A DNA stretch of 30,816 nt from an uncultured Lachnospiraceae bacterium (GCA_910579275.1 CAJTTO010000048.1:1-30816), one strand, 5' to 3'. Shown: positions 17,116 through 26,330, counted from the first letter of the stretch. Numbers and translations: made by a program. Notes: generated by a model not told the origin, from the letters alone.

Positions 17116-17343
17116 ATGATGGATTTATCAGCAATTATGAAGTTTAAGGGTGCATGGGACACATTCACGCGAAATCATCCCAAATTTGTTCCGTTTATGC
17201 AGGCTGTGGGGCGCGAGGCAATTGCAGACGGCACAATTATAGAAGTAAAGGTAGTCAGTCCGGACGGCAAAGAGTATAACACAAATATGAAAATTACGCA
17301 GAGCGATTTAGACCTGTTTGCCCAGTTAAAAGGGATGATGTGA
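17116..17343 (+). CDS. Small protein of unknown function, 75 residues
   Basis: The product starts MMDLSAIMKFKGAWDTF and has an N-terminal helical part (TFTRNHPKFVPFMQAVG) followed by a beta part (GTIIEVKVVSPDGKEY) and a C-terminal helix ending LKGMM. AAGGAG about 10 nt upstream supports the start; the second Met codon at 17119 is also possible. It is probably a conserved small Clostridia protein, but I do not recognise a named family. It lies just upstream of carA, but carA has its own promoter between them, so a shared role is not implied. Confidence 0.75.
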   Translation: MMDLSAIMKFKGAWDTFTRNHPKFVPFMQAVGREAIADGTIIEVKVVSPDGKEYNTNMKITQSDLDLFAQLKGMM

Positions 17344-17348
17344 AAAAT

Positions 17349-17371
17349 GTAACAGAGGGCTGGACTGTTAC
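17349..17371. repeat. 23-bp MITE-end-like palindrome before the carA promoter
   Basis: GTAACAG and CTGTTAC form a perfect 7-bp inverted repeat with a 9-nt spacer. The right half, GGCTGGACTGTTAC, matches the terminal repeat of the 28.9-kb MITE with one mismatch. The flanking octamers are TGAAAAAT (17341-17348) and GGAAAAAT (17372-17379), identical at 7 of 8 positions. It looks like a tiny deletion derivative of the same element. The alternative is a simple hairpin after the preceding gene, but there is no T tract. Confidence 0.5.
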
Positions 17372-17382
17372 GGAAAAATTTC

Positions 17383-17411
17383 TTGAATGGCATAATTTCT
17401 TGTGATATAAT
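17383..17411 (+). promoter_or_regulatory. Promoter of carAB
   Basis: TTGAAT (17383-17388), a 17-bp spacer and TATAAT (17406-17411) form a good vegetative promoter 11 bp after the MITE-like palindrome. The leader is only about 30 nt, leaving little room for a PyrR-type attenuator, and none is visible. Confidence 0.75.
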
Positions 17412-17446
17412 AAACCGATTATGCGAAAGGAAGTACAGGTGATTAA

Positions 17447-18634
17447 ATGAAGGCATTTTTAATTTTGGAGGACGGTACCGTGTTTGAGGGGACTCATATC
17501 GGCGCCGACAGGGAAGTTATCAGCGAAATTGTTTTTAATACTTCTATGGCAGGGTACCTTGAAGTGCTTACGGATCCGTCCTATGCGGGACAGGCAGTAT
17601 GCATGACGTATCCGCTGATAGGGAACTATGGTATCTGTAAAGATGATATGGAGTCTAAAAAACCCTGGCCAGATGGGTTTATTGTCAGAGAATTGTCTAG
17701 GAATTTCAGCAATTTCAGAGCAGATTTTTCAATCCAGCAGTTTTTAGAAGAAAATAATGTGCCGGGCATCGCCGGAATTGACACGAGGGCGCTCACGAAA
17801 ATATTGCGCGAAAAAGGCACGATGAACGGCATGATAACAACGAATGGGGCATACAGCACGGAGGATGTCATCCCCAGATTAAAAGCCTACACCACCGGTA
17901 AAGTGGTTGAGAAAGTCACCTGCAAAGAAAAATACGAAGTAAAAGGCGCAAAGAACCTTACGGAAAATGGCGCGATATCGGGGAGTGCAAAGTTTGTGGC
18001 AGCCGATTACGAGGCGGGTATCAGGGAGAAAAAGCCGTCGCTTGTCAAGACGCTCAACGGATTGGGCAAAAAAGTAGCGCTTTTGGATTTCGGAACAAAA
18101 GACAATATTGCGCATGCTCTCAAAATAAGAGGCTGTGATGTCACGGTCTATCCCGCATCGACGCCGGCGGCGGAAATTATCGCGTCGGCGCCTGATGGCA
18201 TTATGCTTTCCAACGGACCGGGAGACCCGAAGGAATGTACGGAGATTATCGCCGAGGTCAAAAAACTGTATGATGCCGACATACCTGTTTTTGCAATCTG
18301 TCTTGGGCATCAGCTGATGGCGCTGGCAGCCGGGGCAGACACGCATAAGATGAAATACGGACACAGGGGCGGCAATCATCCGGTCAAGGATCTGGCGACA
18401 GGCAGGGTGTATATTTCTTCACAAAATCATGGGTATGTGGTTGACACCGATAATCTGGATCCCGCAGTGGCGACGCCTGCTTTTATCAATGTAAATGACG
18501 GCACCAATGAAGGGCTGAACTATACGGGGAAAAATATCTTCACGGTACAGTTCCATCCGGAGGCCTGCTGCGGACCGCAGGATTCCGGATATCTGTTTGA
18601 CCGGTTTATAAAAATGATGGAGGTGACGAAATAA
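17447..18634 (+). CDS. carA: Carbamoyl-phosphate synthase small (glutaminase) subunit
   Basis: CarA releases ammonia from glutamine and passes it to CarB for carbamoyl phosphate, used in pyrimidine and arginine synthesis. The 395-residue chain has the N-terminal CPSase small-chain domain (FLILEDGTVFEG, GYLEVLTDPSYAGQ) and a C-terminal class I glutaminase. The glutaminase shows MLSNGPGDP, the nucleophile Cys285 in FAICLGHQ, GGNHPV, and the His/Glu pair in QFHPEA. The stop overlaps the carB start by one base (ATAATG), so the two are translationally coupled. The length is slightly above the usual 360-380 because of an insert near residues 150-200. Confidence 0.96.
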   Translation: MKAFLILEDGTVFEGTHIGADREVISEIVFNTSMAGYLEVLTDPSYAGQAVCMTYPLIGNYGICKDDMESKKPWPDGFIVRELSRNFSNFRADFSIQQFLEENNVPGIAGIDTRALTKILREKGTMNGMITTNGAYSTEDVIPRLKAYTTGKVVEKVTCKEKYEVKGAKNLTENGAISGSAKFVAADYEAGIREKKPSLVKTLNGLGKKVALLDFGTKDNIAHALKIRGCDVTVYPASTPAAEIIASAPDGIMLSNGPGDPKECTEIIAEVKKLYDADIPVFAICLGHQLMALAAGADTHKMKYGHRGGNHPVKDLATGRVYISSQNHGYVVDTDNLDPAVATPAFINVNDGTNEGLNYTGKNIFTVQFHPEACCGPQDSGYLFDRFIKMMEVTK

Positions 18635-21600
18635 TGCCGAAGAATCCAAATGTAAAAAAGGTAATGGTGATTGGATCGGGTCCTATCGTCATCGGGCAGG
18701 CTGCTGAGTTTGATTATGCCGGCACACAGGCATGCCGTTCCCTGAAAGAGGAGGGGATAGAAGTCGTTCTGGTAAATTCAAATCCCGCCACCATCATGAC
18801 GGACAGGGACATTGCGGATAAGGTTTATATTGAGCCGCTCACCGCAAAAGTCCTCGAACAGATTATTGAAAAAGAAAAGCCGGATTCGATTCTGCCTACA
18901 CTGGGAGGACAAGCCGGACTAAATCTGGGCATGGAGCTTGAGGAGAGCGGATTTCTGGCTTCCCACAATGTGAAACTGCTCGGCACGACAGCTGCCACTA
19001 TCCGTAAGGCGGAGGACAGGCAGGAGTTCAAGGACACCATGGAGAAGATTGGTGAGCCTTGTGCGGCGTCCCTTGTGGTCGAGAATGTAGCGGACGGCGT
19101 GGCTTTTACCAACACAATCGGGTATCCGGTGGTGCTCCGTCCGGCATATACGCTTGGAGGCAGCGGCGGCGGTATTGCGCATAATCAGCTTGAGCTGGAG
19201 GAGATCCTCGAAAATGGTCTGCGTCTTTCCCGTGTGGGACAGGTTCTTGTGGAGCGCTGCATTGCAGGGTGGAAAGAAATTGAGTACGAGGTGATGCGCG
19301 ACAGTGCGGGCAACTGCATAACGGTATGTAATATGGAGAATATTGATCCGGTTGGCGTGCACACCGGAGACAGCATCGTTGTGGCGCCTTCGCAGACATT
19401 GAGCGACAAAGAATATCAGATGCTGCGCACTTCGGCGCTGAATATTATTTCGGAGTTAAACATCACAGGCGGATGTAATGTACAGTTTGCGCTGCATCCG
19501 ACAAGCTTTGAATATTGTGTGATTGAGGTAAATCCCCGCGTGAGCCGTTCGTCCGCGCTCGCGTCCAAGGCCACAGGATATCCGATAGCCAAGGTCGCGG
19601 CAAAGATTGCACTCGGATACACGCTGGATGAGATAAAGAATGCTATAACGGGAAAGACATATGCAAGCTTTGAGCCGACACTGGATTACTGTGTTGTGAA
19701 AATGCCAAGACTTCCATTTGATAAGTTCATTACGGCTAAGCGGACGCTTACTACACAGATGAAGGCAACCGGAGAGGTCATGAGCATCTGCACGAACTTT
19801 GAGGGAGCGCTGATGAAAGCAGTCCGTTCTCTCGAGCAGCATGTTGACTGTCTCAGAAGCTATGACTTTTCAGAACTGGACAGGGAAGCACTGATACGGC
19901 GTATGCAGAAAGTGGACGACCAGCGGATTTATGTCATTGCGGAGGCGCTCAGAAAAGGGATTGATTATGATACCATTTATGAAATTACCGGAATAGACAG
20001 ATGGTTTATTGACAAGCTTGCCATTATCGTGGAAATGGAACATGCGTTGGAAACGCAGCCGCTTTCGGTGGAGCTTTTAAAGGAAGCGAAGCGAATCGAA
20101 TTTCCGGATAACGTTATTGCAAGGCTTACAGGAAAGCATGAATCGGAAATTAAGGAAATGCGTTATGCAAATCATATAGTCGCCGCATTTAAGATGGTTG
20201 ATACCTGTGCTGCCGAGTTTGAGGCAAGCACACCGTACTACTATTCCTGCTTTGACGGGGAGAACGAGGCGGTGGAAACGAATCCGCCGAAAAAGGTACT
20301 TGTGCTTGGTTCTGGTCCCATCCGCATCGGGCAGGGTATCGAGTTCGACTATTGTTCTGTACATGCTACATGGGCATTTTCAAAGGCGGGTTATGAGACA
20401 ATTATCATCAATAACAATCCGGAGACAGTCAGCACGGATTTTGATATTGCAGACAAGCTTTACTTTGAACCGCTTACGCCTGAAGACGTGGAGAACATTG
20501 TCAATATTGAGAAGCCGGACGGTGCAGTCGTGCAGTTTGGCGGACAGACGGCAATCAAGCTTACAGAAAGTCTCATGAAGATGGGCGTGCCGATTCTGGG
20601 AACCAAGGCGGAGGATGTCGACGCGGCGGAGGACAGGGAGCTGTTTGACAAGATTCTTGAGGAGACAGAGATTCCGCGTGCGGCGGGCGGAACTGTCTAC
20701 ACGGCGGAGGAGGCGAAGGAAGTAGCCAACCGTCTTGGATATCCGGTACTCGTCAGACCATCCTATGTGCTTGGCGGACAGGGAATGCAGATTGCGATTT
20801 CTGATGAGGAGATTGAGGAGTTCATGGAAATTATCAACCGCATTGCACAGGATCACCCGATTCTTGTCGACAAGTATCTGCAAGGAAAGGAGCTTGAGGT
20901 TGATGCCGTGTGTGACGGTACGGATATTCTGATTCCGGGGATTATGGAGCATATCGAGAGAACCGGCGTGCATTCCGGCGACTCGATTTCGGTCTATCCG
21001 GCGCACACAATAACGGACAAGGTAAGGGAGACCATCGCGGAGTATACAAGGCGGCTGGCAAAAGCGCTGCATGTAAAGGGTCTGATTAACATTCAGTTTA
21101 TTGCCGTCGGTGAGGAAGTGTATGTTATTGAGGTAAATCCACGTTCGTCGAGAACTGTTCCATATATCAGCAAGGTTACAGGGATCCCGATTGTCGACCT
21201 TGCCACGGAAGTAATTATCGGAAAGACAATCAAGGAGCTGGGCTATGAGCCTGGGCTGCAGAAAGAAGCAGGCTATGTCGCAATTAAGATGCCGGTATTT
21301 TCTTTTGAGAAAATCAGGGGTGCCGAAATCAGCCTTGGGCCGGAGATGAAGTCCACAGGTGAGTGCCTTGGCATTGCAAAGACATTTAATGAAGCGCTGT
21401 ACAAGGCATTTCTCGGGGCAGGCATTGATCTGCCGAGACATAAGAGAATGATTATTACGGTAAAGGATGCGGACAAGGGCGAGGCGATTGAGATTGGAAG
21501 GCGTTTCGAGAATCTTGGCTACACGATTTATGCGACGCGCAGTACCGCAAAAGCGCTGAATGATGCAGGTGTCAAGGCAAAGCGGGTAAACAAGATACAA

Positions 21601-21831
21601 CAGGAATCACCGACTGTCATGGATCTGATTCTGGGGCATAAGATTGACCTTGTCATCGACACACCGACGCAGGGACGTGACAAATCAAGGGATGGCTTCC
21701 TGATTAGGAGAACTTCCATTGAAACAGGTGTAAATTGTATTACGGCATTAGATACAGCAAAAGCACTGGCAACAAGTCTGGAGAACAAAAATGAAAATCC
21801 ACTGACACTGGTGAACATTGCAGAGCTATGA
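18634..21831 (+). CDS. carB: Carbamoyl-phosphate synthase large subunit
   Basis: CarB makes carbamoyl phosphate from bicarbonate, ammonia and two ATP. The 1065-residue protein has the two homologous ATP-grasp halves, opening with VMVIGSGPIVIGQAAEFDYA near residue 10 and VLVLGSGPIRIGQGIEFDY near 556. Each half has a PSYVLGG/PAYTLGG-type loop and VIEVNPR. An MGS-like regulatory domain fills the last 130 residues or so (RFENLGYTIYATRSTAKALN, DLVIDTPTQG). GGAGG lies 9 nt before the overlapping start. A terminator follows. Confidence 0.97.
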   Translation: MPKNPNVKKVMVIGSGPIVIGQAAEFDYAGTQACRSLKEEGIEVVLVNSNPATIMTDRDIADKVYIEPLTAKVLEQIIEKEKPDSILPTLGGQAGLNLGMELEESGFLASHNVKLLGTTAATIRKAEDRQEFKDTMEKIGEPCAASLVVENVADGVAFTNTIGYPVVLRPAYTLGGSGGGIAHNQLELEEILENGLRLSRVGQVLVERCIAGWKEIEYEVMRDSAGNCITVCNMENIDPVGVHTGDSIVVAPSQTLSDKEYQMLRTSALNIISELNITGGCNVQFALHPTSFEYCVIEVNPRVSRSSALASKATGYPIAKVAAKIALGYTLDEIKNAITGKTYASFEPTLDYCVVKMPRLPFDKFITAKRTLTTQMKATGEVMSICTNFEGALMKAVRSLEQHVDCLRSYDFSELDREALIRRMQKVDDQRIYVIAEALRKGIDYDTIYEITGIDRWFIDKLAIIVEMEHALETQPLSVELLKEAKRIEFPDNVIARLTGKHESEIKEMRYANHIVAAFKMVDTCAAEFEASTPYYYSCFDGENEAVETNPPKKVLVLGSGPIRIGQGIEFDYCSVHATWAFSKAGYETIIINNNPETVSTDFDIADKLYFEPLTPEDVENIVNIEKPDGAVVQFGGQTAIKLTESLMKMGVPILGTKAEDVDAAEDRELFDKILEETEIPRAAGGTVYTAEEAKEVANRLGYPVLVRPSYVLGGQGMQIAISDEEIEEFMEIINRIAQDHPILVDKYLQGKELEVDAVCDGTDILIPGIMEHIERTGVHSGDSISVYPAHTITDKVRETIAEYTRRLAKALHVKGLINIQFIAVGEEVYVIEVNPRSSRTVPYISKVTGIPIVDLATEVIIGKTIKELGYEPGLQKEAGYVAIKMPVFSFEKIRGAEISLGPEMKSTGECLGIAKTFNEALYKAFLGAGIDLPRHKRMIITVKDADKGEAIEIGRRFENLGYTIYATRSTAKALNDAGVKAKRVNKIQQESPTVMDLILGHKIDLVIDTPTQGRDKSRDGFLIRRTSIETGVNCITALDTAKALATSLENKNENPLTLVNIAEL

Positions 21832-21840
21832 TTGAGTATG

Positions 21841-21871
21841 GGAAAAGTGTCATGGAGTGGCACTTTTTCTG
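21841..21871 (+). terminator. Terminator of carAB
   Basis: AAAAGTG and CACTTTTT form the arms of a hairpin with a short purine-rich top, followed by the T run. It lies about 12 nt after the carB stop. A second 7-bp inverted repeat, GCGTCCG (21887-21893) and CGGACGC (21917-21923), follows and may form a separate leader hairpin before queH. Confidence 0.7.
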
Positions 21872-21959
21872 TATGTATGCACACGGGCGTCCGGATGAAA
21901 CATGTCAGCAGGCAGACGGACGCTCAATAGAATGATATTTTTTAACAGGGAGTGATGCG

Positions 21960-22610
21960 ATGCCGCCAAAAACAACAAATACGAGAAATTTTCAGAAAGA
22001 GCTGGACAAAATTCTCGGGCAGATTACAGAGCCGCCCAGACTTTTGCTGCATAGCTGCTGTGCACCGTGCAGCAGTTATGTGCTCGAATATCTGAGACGT
22101 TATTTTGCGATTACGGTATTTTACTATAATCCCAATATTTCAGTGGACGAGGAGTATCGGAAACGTGTGGCGGAGCAAAAGCGGCTGATAGAGGCATACA
22201 ATAGACTGTCTGACAGCGGCTATCCGATCGCTGTGACAGAGGGGGATTATGAACCGGAGGTTTTTTATGCTGCCGCAAAAGGTCTGGAACAGTGTCCGGA
22301 GGGCGGAGAACGGTGCTTTGCCTGCTATGCGCTCCGGCTTAGAAAGACGGCGGAGCTGGCGGCAGAGTCAGGACAGGATTATTTTGCGACAACGCTTACA
22401 ATCAGTCCGCTGAAGAATGCCGCCAAATTGAATGAGATTGGGGAACGGCTGGCGCTGGAATATCATGTGCCGTGGCTTCCCTCCGACTTTAAAAAGAAAA
22501 ACGGCTATAAGCGCTCGATTGAGCTGTCGGCAGAGTATGGGCTGTACCGACAGAATTATTGCGGGTGCGTGTATTCAAGGGAACAGCGGACAGGCAGTCA
22601 AAAGGAATAG
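21960..22610 (+). CDS. queH: Epoxyqueuosine reductase, QueH type
   Basis: QueH (former DUF208) makes the last step of queuosine synthesis, reducing epoxyqueuosine in tRNA to queuosine. It replaces the cobalamin-dependent QueG in many anaerobes. The 216-residue product shows the family's cysteine set: the vicinal pair Cys33-Cys34 in LLHSCCAPCSS, CFACY near residue 117, and CGC in QNYCGCVYS near the end, which together bind an Fe-S cluster. NPNI and TTLTISPLKN also fit. GGGAG lies just upstream of the start. argS follows after 20 bp, so they are probably co-transcribed. No preQ1 riboswitch is visible upstream. Confidence 0.9.
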   Translation: MPPKTTNTRNFQKELDKILGQITEPPRLLLHSCCAPCSSYVLEYLRRYFAITVFYYNPNISVDEEYRKRVAEQKRLIEAYNRLSDSGYPIAVTEGDYEPEVFYAAAKGLEQCPEGGERCFACYALRLRKTAELAAESGQDYFATTLTISPLKNAAKLNEIGERLALEYHVPWLPSDFKKKNGYKRSIELSAEYGLYRQNYCGCVYSREQRTGSQKE

Positions 22611-22630
22611 AAGCAAATACGGAGGTAGCG

Positions 22631-24403
22631 ATGAAAAAGATTTTGGAAATGATTTCCGATGAGATGAAAAATGCATTTGAGCAGGCAGGGTATGACCGCG
22701 AACTTGGAAAAGTGACACTCTCGAACAGACCCGACTTGTGTGAATATCAGTGCAACGGCGCAATGGCAGGGGCAAAGCAGTACAAGAAGGCGCCTATTAT
22801 GATAGCGAATGACGTCGCTGCAAAGCTTACGGACAGCAATATTTTTGCAAGGGCAGAAGCAGTGGCGCCGGGATTTTTGAATCTTACCCTCAAGAACGCG
22901 TTTGTGGGTGCATATGTGAAAGATATGAGGATGGAAGAAAAATATGGATTGGAGGAGACAAAAAATCCGGCGAAGATTGTGATTGATTATGGCGGGCCAA
23001 ATGTAGCAAAGCCGCTGCATGTCGGGCATCTGCGCTCTGCGATTATCGGCGAGAGCGTCAAGCGCATTGCAAGGTATGCGGGGCATCGTGTAACTGGCGA
23101 CATTCATCTGGGGGACTGGGGGCAGCCGATGGGGCTGATTATGAACGAATTGAAAATCAGGAAGCCGGAACTTGTGTATTTTGATGAAAATTATACAGGG
23201 GAGTACCCGGCAGAACCGCCTTTTACCATCTCGGAACTTGAGGAGATTTATCCGTTTGCGAGCAAGCGCTCCAAGGAGGATGAGGCGTACAAGGCGGACG
23301 CGATGGCATGCACATACAAGCTGCAAAGCGGTGAGAAAGGATACCGCGCACTTTGGGATCACATCATAGCGGTTTCCGTCATGGATTTAAAGAAAAATTA
23401 TGAGCGTCTGAATGTGGCATTTGATCTCTGGAACGGAGAATCGGCAGTGCATGATATGATACCGGGGATGGTAGATGCCATGAAAAAAGGCGGTTATGCG
23501 TATGTCAGCGAGGGCGCGCTTGTGGTAGATGTCAAGGAGGAAACGGACACAAAGGAGATTCCGCCATGCATGATTTTGAAGTCTGACGGTGCAGCGCTGT
23601 ACAATACGACGGATCTTGCGACGATTATGATGCGTATGGAGACAGAGCAGCCAGACAGAATCCTCTATGTGGTGGATAAGCGTCAGGAACTTTATTTTGA
23701 ACAGGTATTCCGCTGTGCGCGCAAGACAAAACTTGTAAAAGACGATACGGAATTAAAATTTCTCGGATTCGGCACGATGAACGGAAAAGACGGAAAGCCG
23801 TTTAAGACGCGCGAGGGCGGTGTGATGCGTCTGGAAAGCCTGATTGCGGAGATTAATGAGGAAATGCTGCGCAAAATTAAGGAAAGCCGCGATACGTCAG
23901 ACGAGGAGGCTGCCGCGACAGCGCAGATTGTGGGGCTTGCCGCACTCAAATACGGCGATCTTTCAAATCAGGCAGTCAAGGATTACATTTTTGACATTGA
24001 CCGATTTACTTCGTCGGAGGGAGATACCGGACCGTATATTCTTTACACGATCGTGCGGATCAAGTCCATTCTTGCGAAGTACAGGGAGAATGGCGGCGAC
24101 ATACAGTCCGTATTTTCCGACATCAAGGCACCTGTAAATGACAGTGAAAAACAGCTGATGATGGAGCTTGCCAAGTTTAATGCAAGCATTGAGACAGCGT
24201 GCGAGGAGTATGCACCGCACAAAATCTGTGCCTATATCTATGACCTCGCAAATGCGTTCAACCGTTTCTACCATGAAACAAAAATTCTTGCGGAGGAAGA
24301 CGCATCCAGAAAAGCAGGCTGGATAGCGCTCCTTGGGCTGACAAGAGATGTGCTTGAGACGTCTATTGATTTGCTTGGATTCTCGGCACCTGACAGAATG
24401 TAA
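22631..24403 (+). CDS. argS: Arginyl-tRNA synthetase
   Basis: This class I synthetase charges tRNA-Arg. The 590-residue product shows the N-terminal Add-1 region, the HIGH signature as PLHVGHLRSA (His130-His133), and GDIHLGDWGQP. In place of KMSKS, as usual for ArgRS, it has the relaxed loop GKPFKTREGG. The C-terminal DALR anticodon-binding domain includes YAPHKICAYIYDLANAFNRF. The frame is open to 22559, inside queH, but GGAGG (22621-22625) five nt before 22631 and the typical MKKILEMI start fix the shorter form. Confidence 0.97.
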   Translation: MKKILEMISDEMKNAFEQAGYDRELGKVTLSNRPDLCEYQCNGAMAGAKQYKKAPIMIANDVAAKLTDSNIFARAEAVAPGFLNLTLKNAFVGAYVKDMRMEEKYGLEETKNPAKIVIDYGGPNVAKPLHVGHLRSAIIGESVKRIARYAGHRVTGDIHLGDWGQPMGLIMNELKIRKPELVYFDENYTGEYPAEPPFTISELEEIYPFASKRSKEDEAYKADAMACTYKLQSGEKGYRALWDHIIAVSVMDLKKNYERLNVAFDLWNGESAVHDMIPGMVDAMKKGGYAYVSEGALVVDVKEETDTKEIPPCMILKSDGAALYNTTDLATIMMRMETEQPDRILYVVDKRQELYFEQVFRCARKTKLVKDDTELKFLGFGTMNGKDGKPFKTREGGVMRLESLIAEINEEMLRKIKESRDTSDEEAAATAQIVGLAALKYGDLSNQAVKDYIFDIDRFTSSEGDTGPYILYTIVRIKSILAKYRENGGDIQSVFSDIKAPVNDSEKQLMMELAKFNASIETACEEYAPHKICAYIYDLANAFNRFYHETKILAEEDASRKAGWIALLGLTRDVLETSIDLLGFSAPDRM

Positions 24404-24441
24404 AAAAACAGGCAGGGAAGATGGCTCTTCCCTGCTTGTTT
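24404..24441. terminator. Bidirectional terminator between argS and the mannanase gene
   Basis: AAACAGGCAGGGAAGA pairs with TCTTCCCTGCTTGTTT (one wobble) around a 4-nt loop, with A and T tracts on both sides. It immediately follows argS and reaches the mannanase stop codon, so it serves both converging genes. Confidence 0.9.
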
Positions 24442-26330
24442 TAATAAGCGGAACGTGCAGTGTCCCTGATGCCGATGCCGTCGGCGTAAAATACGTAATT
24501 TCCCCAGTTGGTAAGGCTGGTGCCCTGCCAGTCGTTTGCCATATCCAGAGAAGTGTCAATGCCACCGTTTCCCTTCCATGACCATGCTGCGTAACCAATG
24601 TTTTTGTCTGTGCAGAGACGCATAATGGTTGTCTCGTCAACATCCCCGCCGTTCTGCCAGTCGCCGAATTCACCGATGCAGAAACATACGCCTGTTGAAA
24701 GCATGGAGTTGATATTGTTTGTTACAGTCTGCGTGTCTTTTCCGGCAACAGAGTACATGTGAATGGATATCATGGTGTTTCCTGTGCTGTCGGCAGACAC
24801 GACACTGCGGCTGTTATTGATGCATGTGGACGTCTCCTGACCATAGCCGGAAGTGTCCACCATAAGTACATTTCCGATACCCGCATTTCTCAGGGTGCGG
24901 ATAGCGGACTGATATGCACTTGTCCATGTCGAGGAATTATTCCATGTACCAAGCCATTCGTTCGCGATATTTACAATGACATAATTCTGGTGTGCATTCA
25001 GCAGGTCTTTGATTTCGAGCCAGTAGTTTACTGCAGTGTTGAGACGGTTCACATCATCAAAACCAGTGTGGTCGTGCACTTCGAGGATACAGACAAGCCC
25101 TCTTGCCTCGCACCATGAAATGATGCGCTCGACTTCGGAACGCGGTGTTTTCCCCCACTGTGTGCCGTCGGCAAGCACGACGCGGACGCAGTTTGCACCG
25201 CGGTCTGCAATGGCGTTGATGGAAGTCTGTGTCTCGCCGGGGTACCATGCATGTGCCACATTGACGCCGCGCATCACAAATTCCTTTCCGTTTGCATTAT
25301 AAAGCCTGCCATTGCTCACATACATGCCTTTTCCGGAAGGTTTCACCGGGTCGGTGGGAGGAGTCTGGCCGCCTTCCGGTTCTACAACCACATAGTCAAG
25401 GGCGGTGTACCCCCATCCGGTTGACACGCCGTACTTGTGCGTGCCGGCGGAAAGATAGACGGTCTGTGTATAGGATTCCCAACGATTTCCGCTTGTCCTT
25501 AATGTACCTGCGCTGTTATCATCAAGATACAGGTAGTTTTCTTTGTATGTATCGGCATTTGTTACGATTGTAAGCTTGTATCTGCCGGCCGAAGGCACAT
25601 TGAACTGCACTTCGCCCCAGCCGGATTCAAGATACACATAGCCGCTTCCGGAATATCCGGAAAATAATGTGCTGTCGATTCTGTTTTTTCCGTTCTGCTC
25701 AAAGCGATTGGCGTGCTCGAATTCGTAACGGGATCCGGACTGGCGGCTGTTATCGGAATTCTGCTGTTCGACTGGCTGCTGATCGTCTGTTTCGACTGTT
25801 TCGATTGTTTCATCCGTTTCGACTGTTTCGTCCGGTGCCTCCGGCTCGATGACAGAAACAGATTCCACTTTTATATAGTCCAGAGCGGTATAGCCCCAGT
25901 CTGCCGATACCCCGAATTTGTGGGTGCCCTCCGACAGATAGTAGGTGTTGGTGTACTCCTGCCACCCGTTTCCGTCCGTGGTGAGTTTACCCGCATCCGA
26001 TTCGTCAAGATACAGGAAATTCTCTTTGTAGGAATCGGCGTTTGAAGCAATCGTAATATTGTACTCTCCATCGTGGGGAACGGAAAAGCTTACATCACCC
26101 CATCCGGAAGTAAGGTACAGATAACCGCTTCCGGAGTAATTGGCAAACTGTGATGATTCGATTTTGTTACTGTCATTTGGCTCGAAGCTGGCAGCATCCT
26201 CAAACTCTATTGTCTGCTGATAAGATGACCCGGCTGCGTTGGCAGTTTGTCCGGGGGAAGCAAGAATTAAGGAAGTTAAGGCAGCGGTGCCCAGCGCAAG
26301 GGACAGGACTGTTTTATGTTTTTTCTTCAT
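24441..26330 (-). CDS. Secreted beta-mannanase: two CBM35 domains and a GH5_8 catalytic domain
   Basis: This 629-residue exported enzyme probably cuts beta-1,4-mannan or galacto-/glucomannan. A signal peptide spans residues 1-33 (KKKHKTVLSLALGT, cleavage near NAA). CBM35-like domains lie near 41-157 and 202-317, and are clearly duplicated (YSGSGYLYLTSGWGDV versus YSGSGYVYLESGWGEV). A Glu/Thr/Val-rich linker (160-200) separates them. The catalytic domain (336-625) closely follows the pattern of Bacillus Man5A: FVMRGVN, AHAWY, acid/base Glu458 in NIANEW, nucleophile Glu554 in CIGEFGDW, and AWSWKGNG. There is no LPXTG, dockerin or SLH anchor, so it is released or held only by its CBMs. GGAGG before the ATG supports the start. 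It is a single-gene unit with no oligosaccharide transporter beside it. Confidence 0.93.
   Translation of the reverse strand: MKKKHKTVLSLALGTAALTSLILASPGQTANAAGSSYQQTIEFEDAASFEPNDSNKIESSQFANYSGSGYLYLTSGWGDVSFSVPHDGEYNITIASNADSYKENFLYLDESDAGKLTTDGNGWQEYTNTYYLSEGTHKFGVSADWGYTALDYIKVESVSVIEPEAPDETVETDETIETVETDDQQPVEQQNSDNSRQSGSRYEFEHANRFEQNGKNRIDSTLFSGYSGSGYVYLESGWGEVQFNVPSAGRYKLTIVTNADTYKENYLYLDDNSAGTLRTSGNRWESYTQTVYLSAGTHKYGVSTGWGYTALDYVVVEPEGGQTPPTDPVKPSGKGMYVSNGRLYNANGKEFVMRGVNVAHAWYPGETQTSINAIADRGANCVRVVLADGTQWGKTPRSEVERIISWCEARGLVCILEVHDHTGFDDVNRLNTAVNYWLEIKDLLNAHQNYVIVNIANEWLGTWNNSSTWTSAYQSAIRTLRNAGIGNVLMVDTSGYGQETSTCINNSRSVVSADSTGNTMISIHMYSVAGKDTQTVTNNINSMLSTGVCFCIGEFGDWQNGGDVDETTIMRLCTDKNIGYAAWSWKGNGGIDTSLDMANDWQGTSLTNWGNYVFYADGIGIRDTARSAY

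Noticed and set aside
20380..21600. Long open frame (406 codons) antisense to carB
   Set aside because: It lies wholly opposite a conserved gene, has no ribosome site, and its composition (Arg, Leu, Cys, His rich) is that of a shadow frame.
21872..21959. Possible preQ1 riboswitch before queH
   Set aside because: There is a 7-bp inverted repeat, but the characteristic preQ1 aptamer sequence is missing.
22559..22630. Upstream extension of argS into queH
   Set aside because: The extra 24 residues are unlike ArgRS, and GGAGG precedes 22631.
25786..25832. Short tandem repeats as a CRISPR-like array
   Set aside because: The repeats encode the in-frame Glu/Thr/Val linker of the mannanase and have no spacers.
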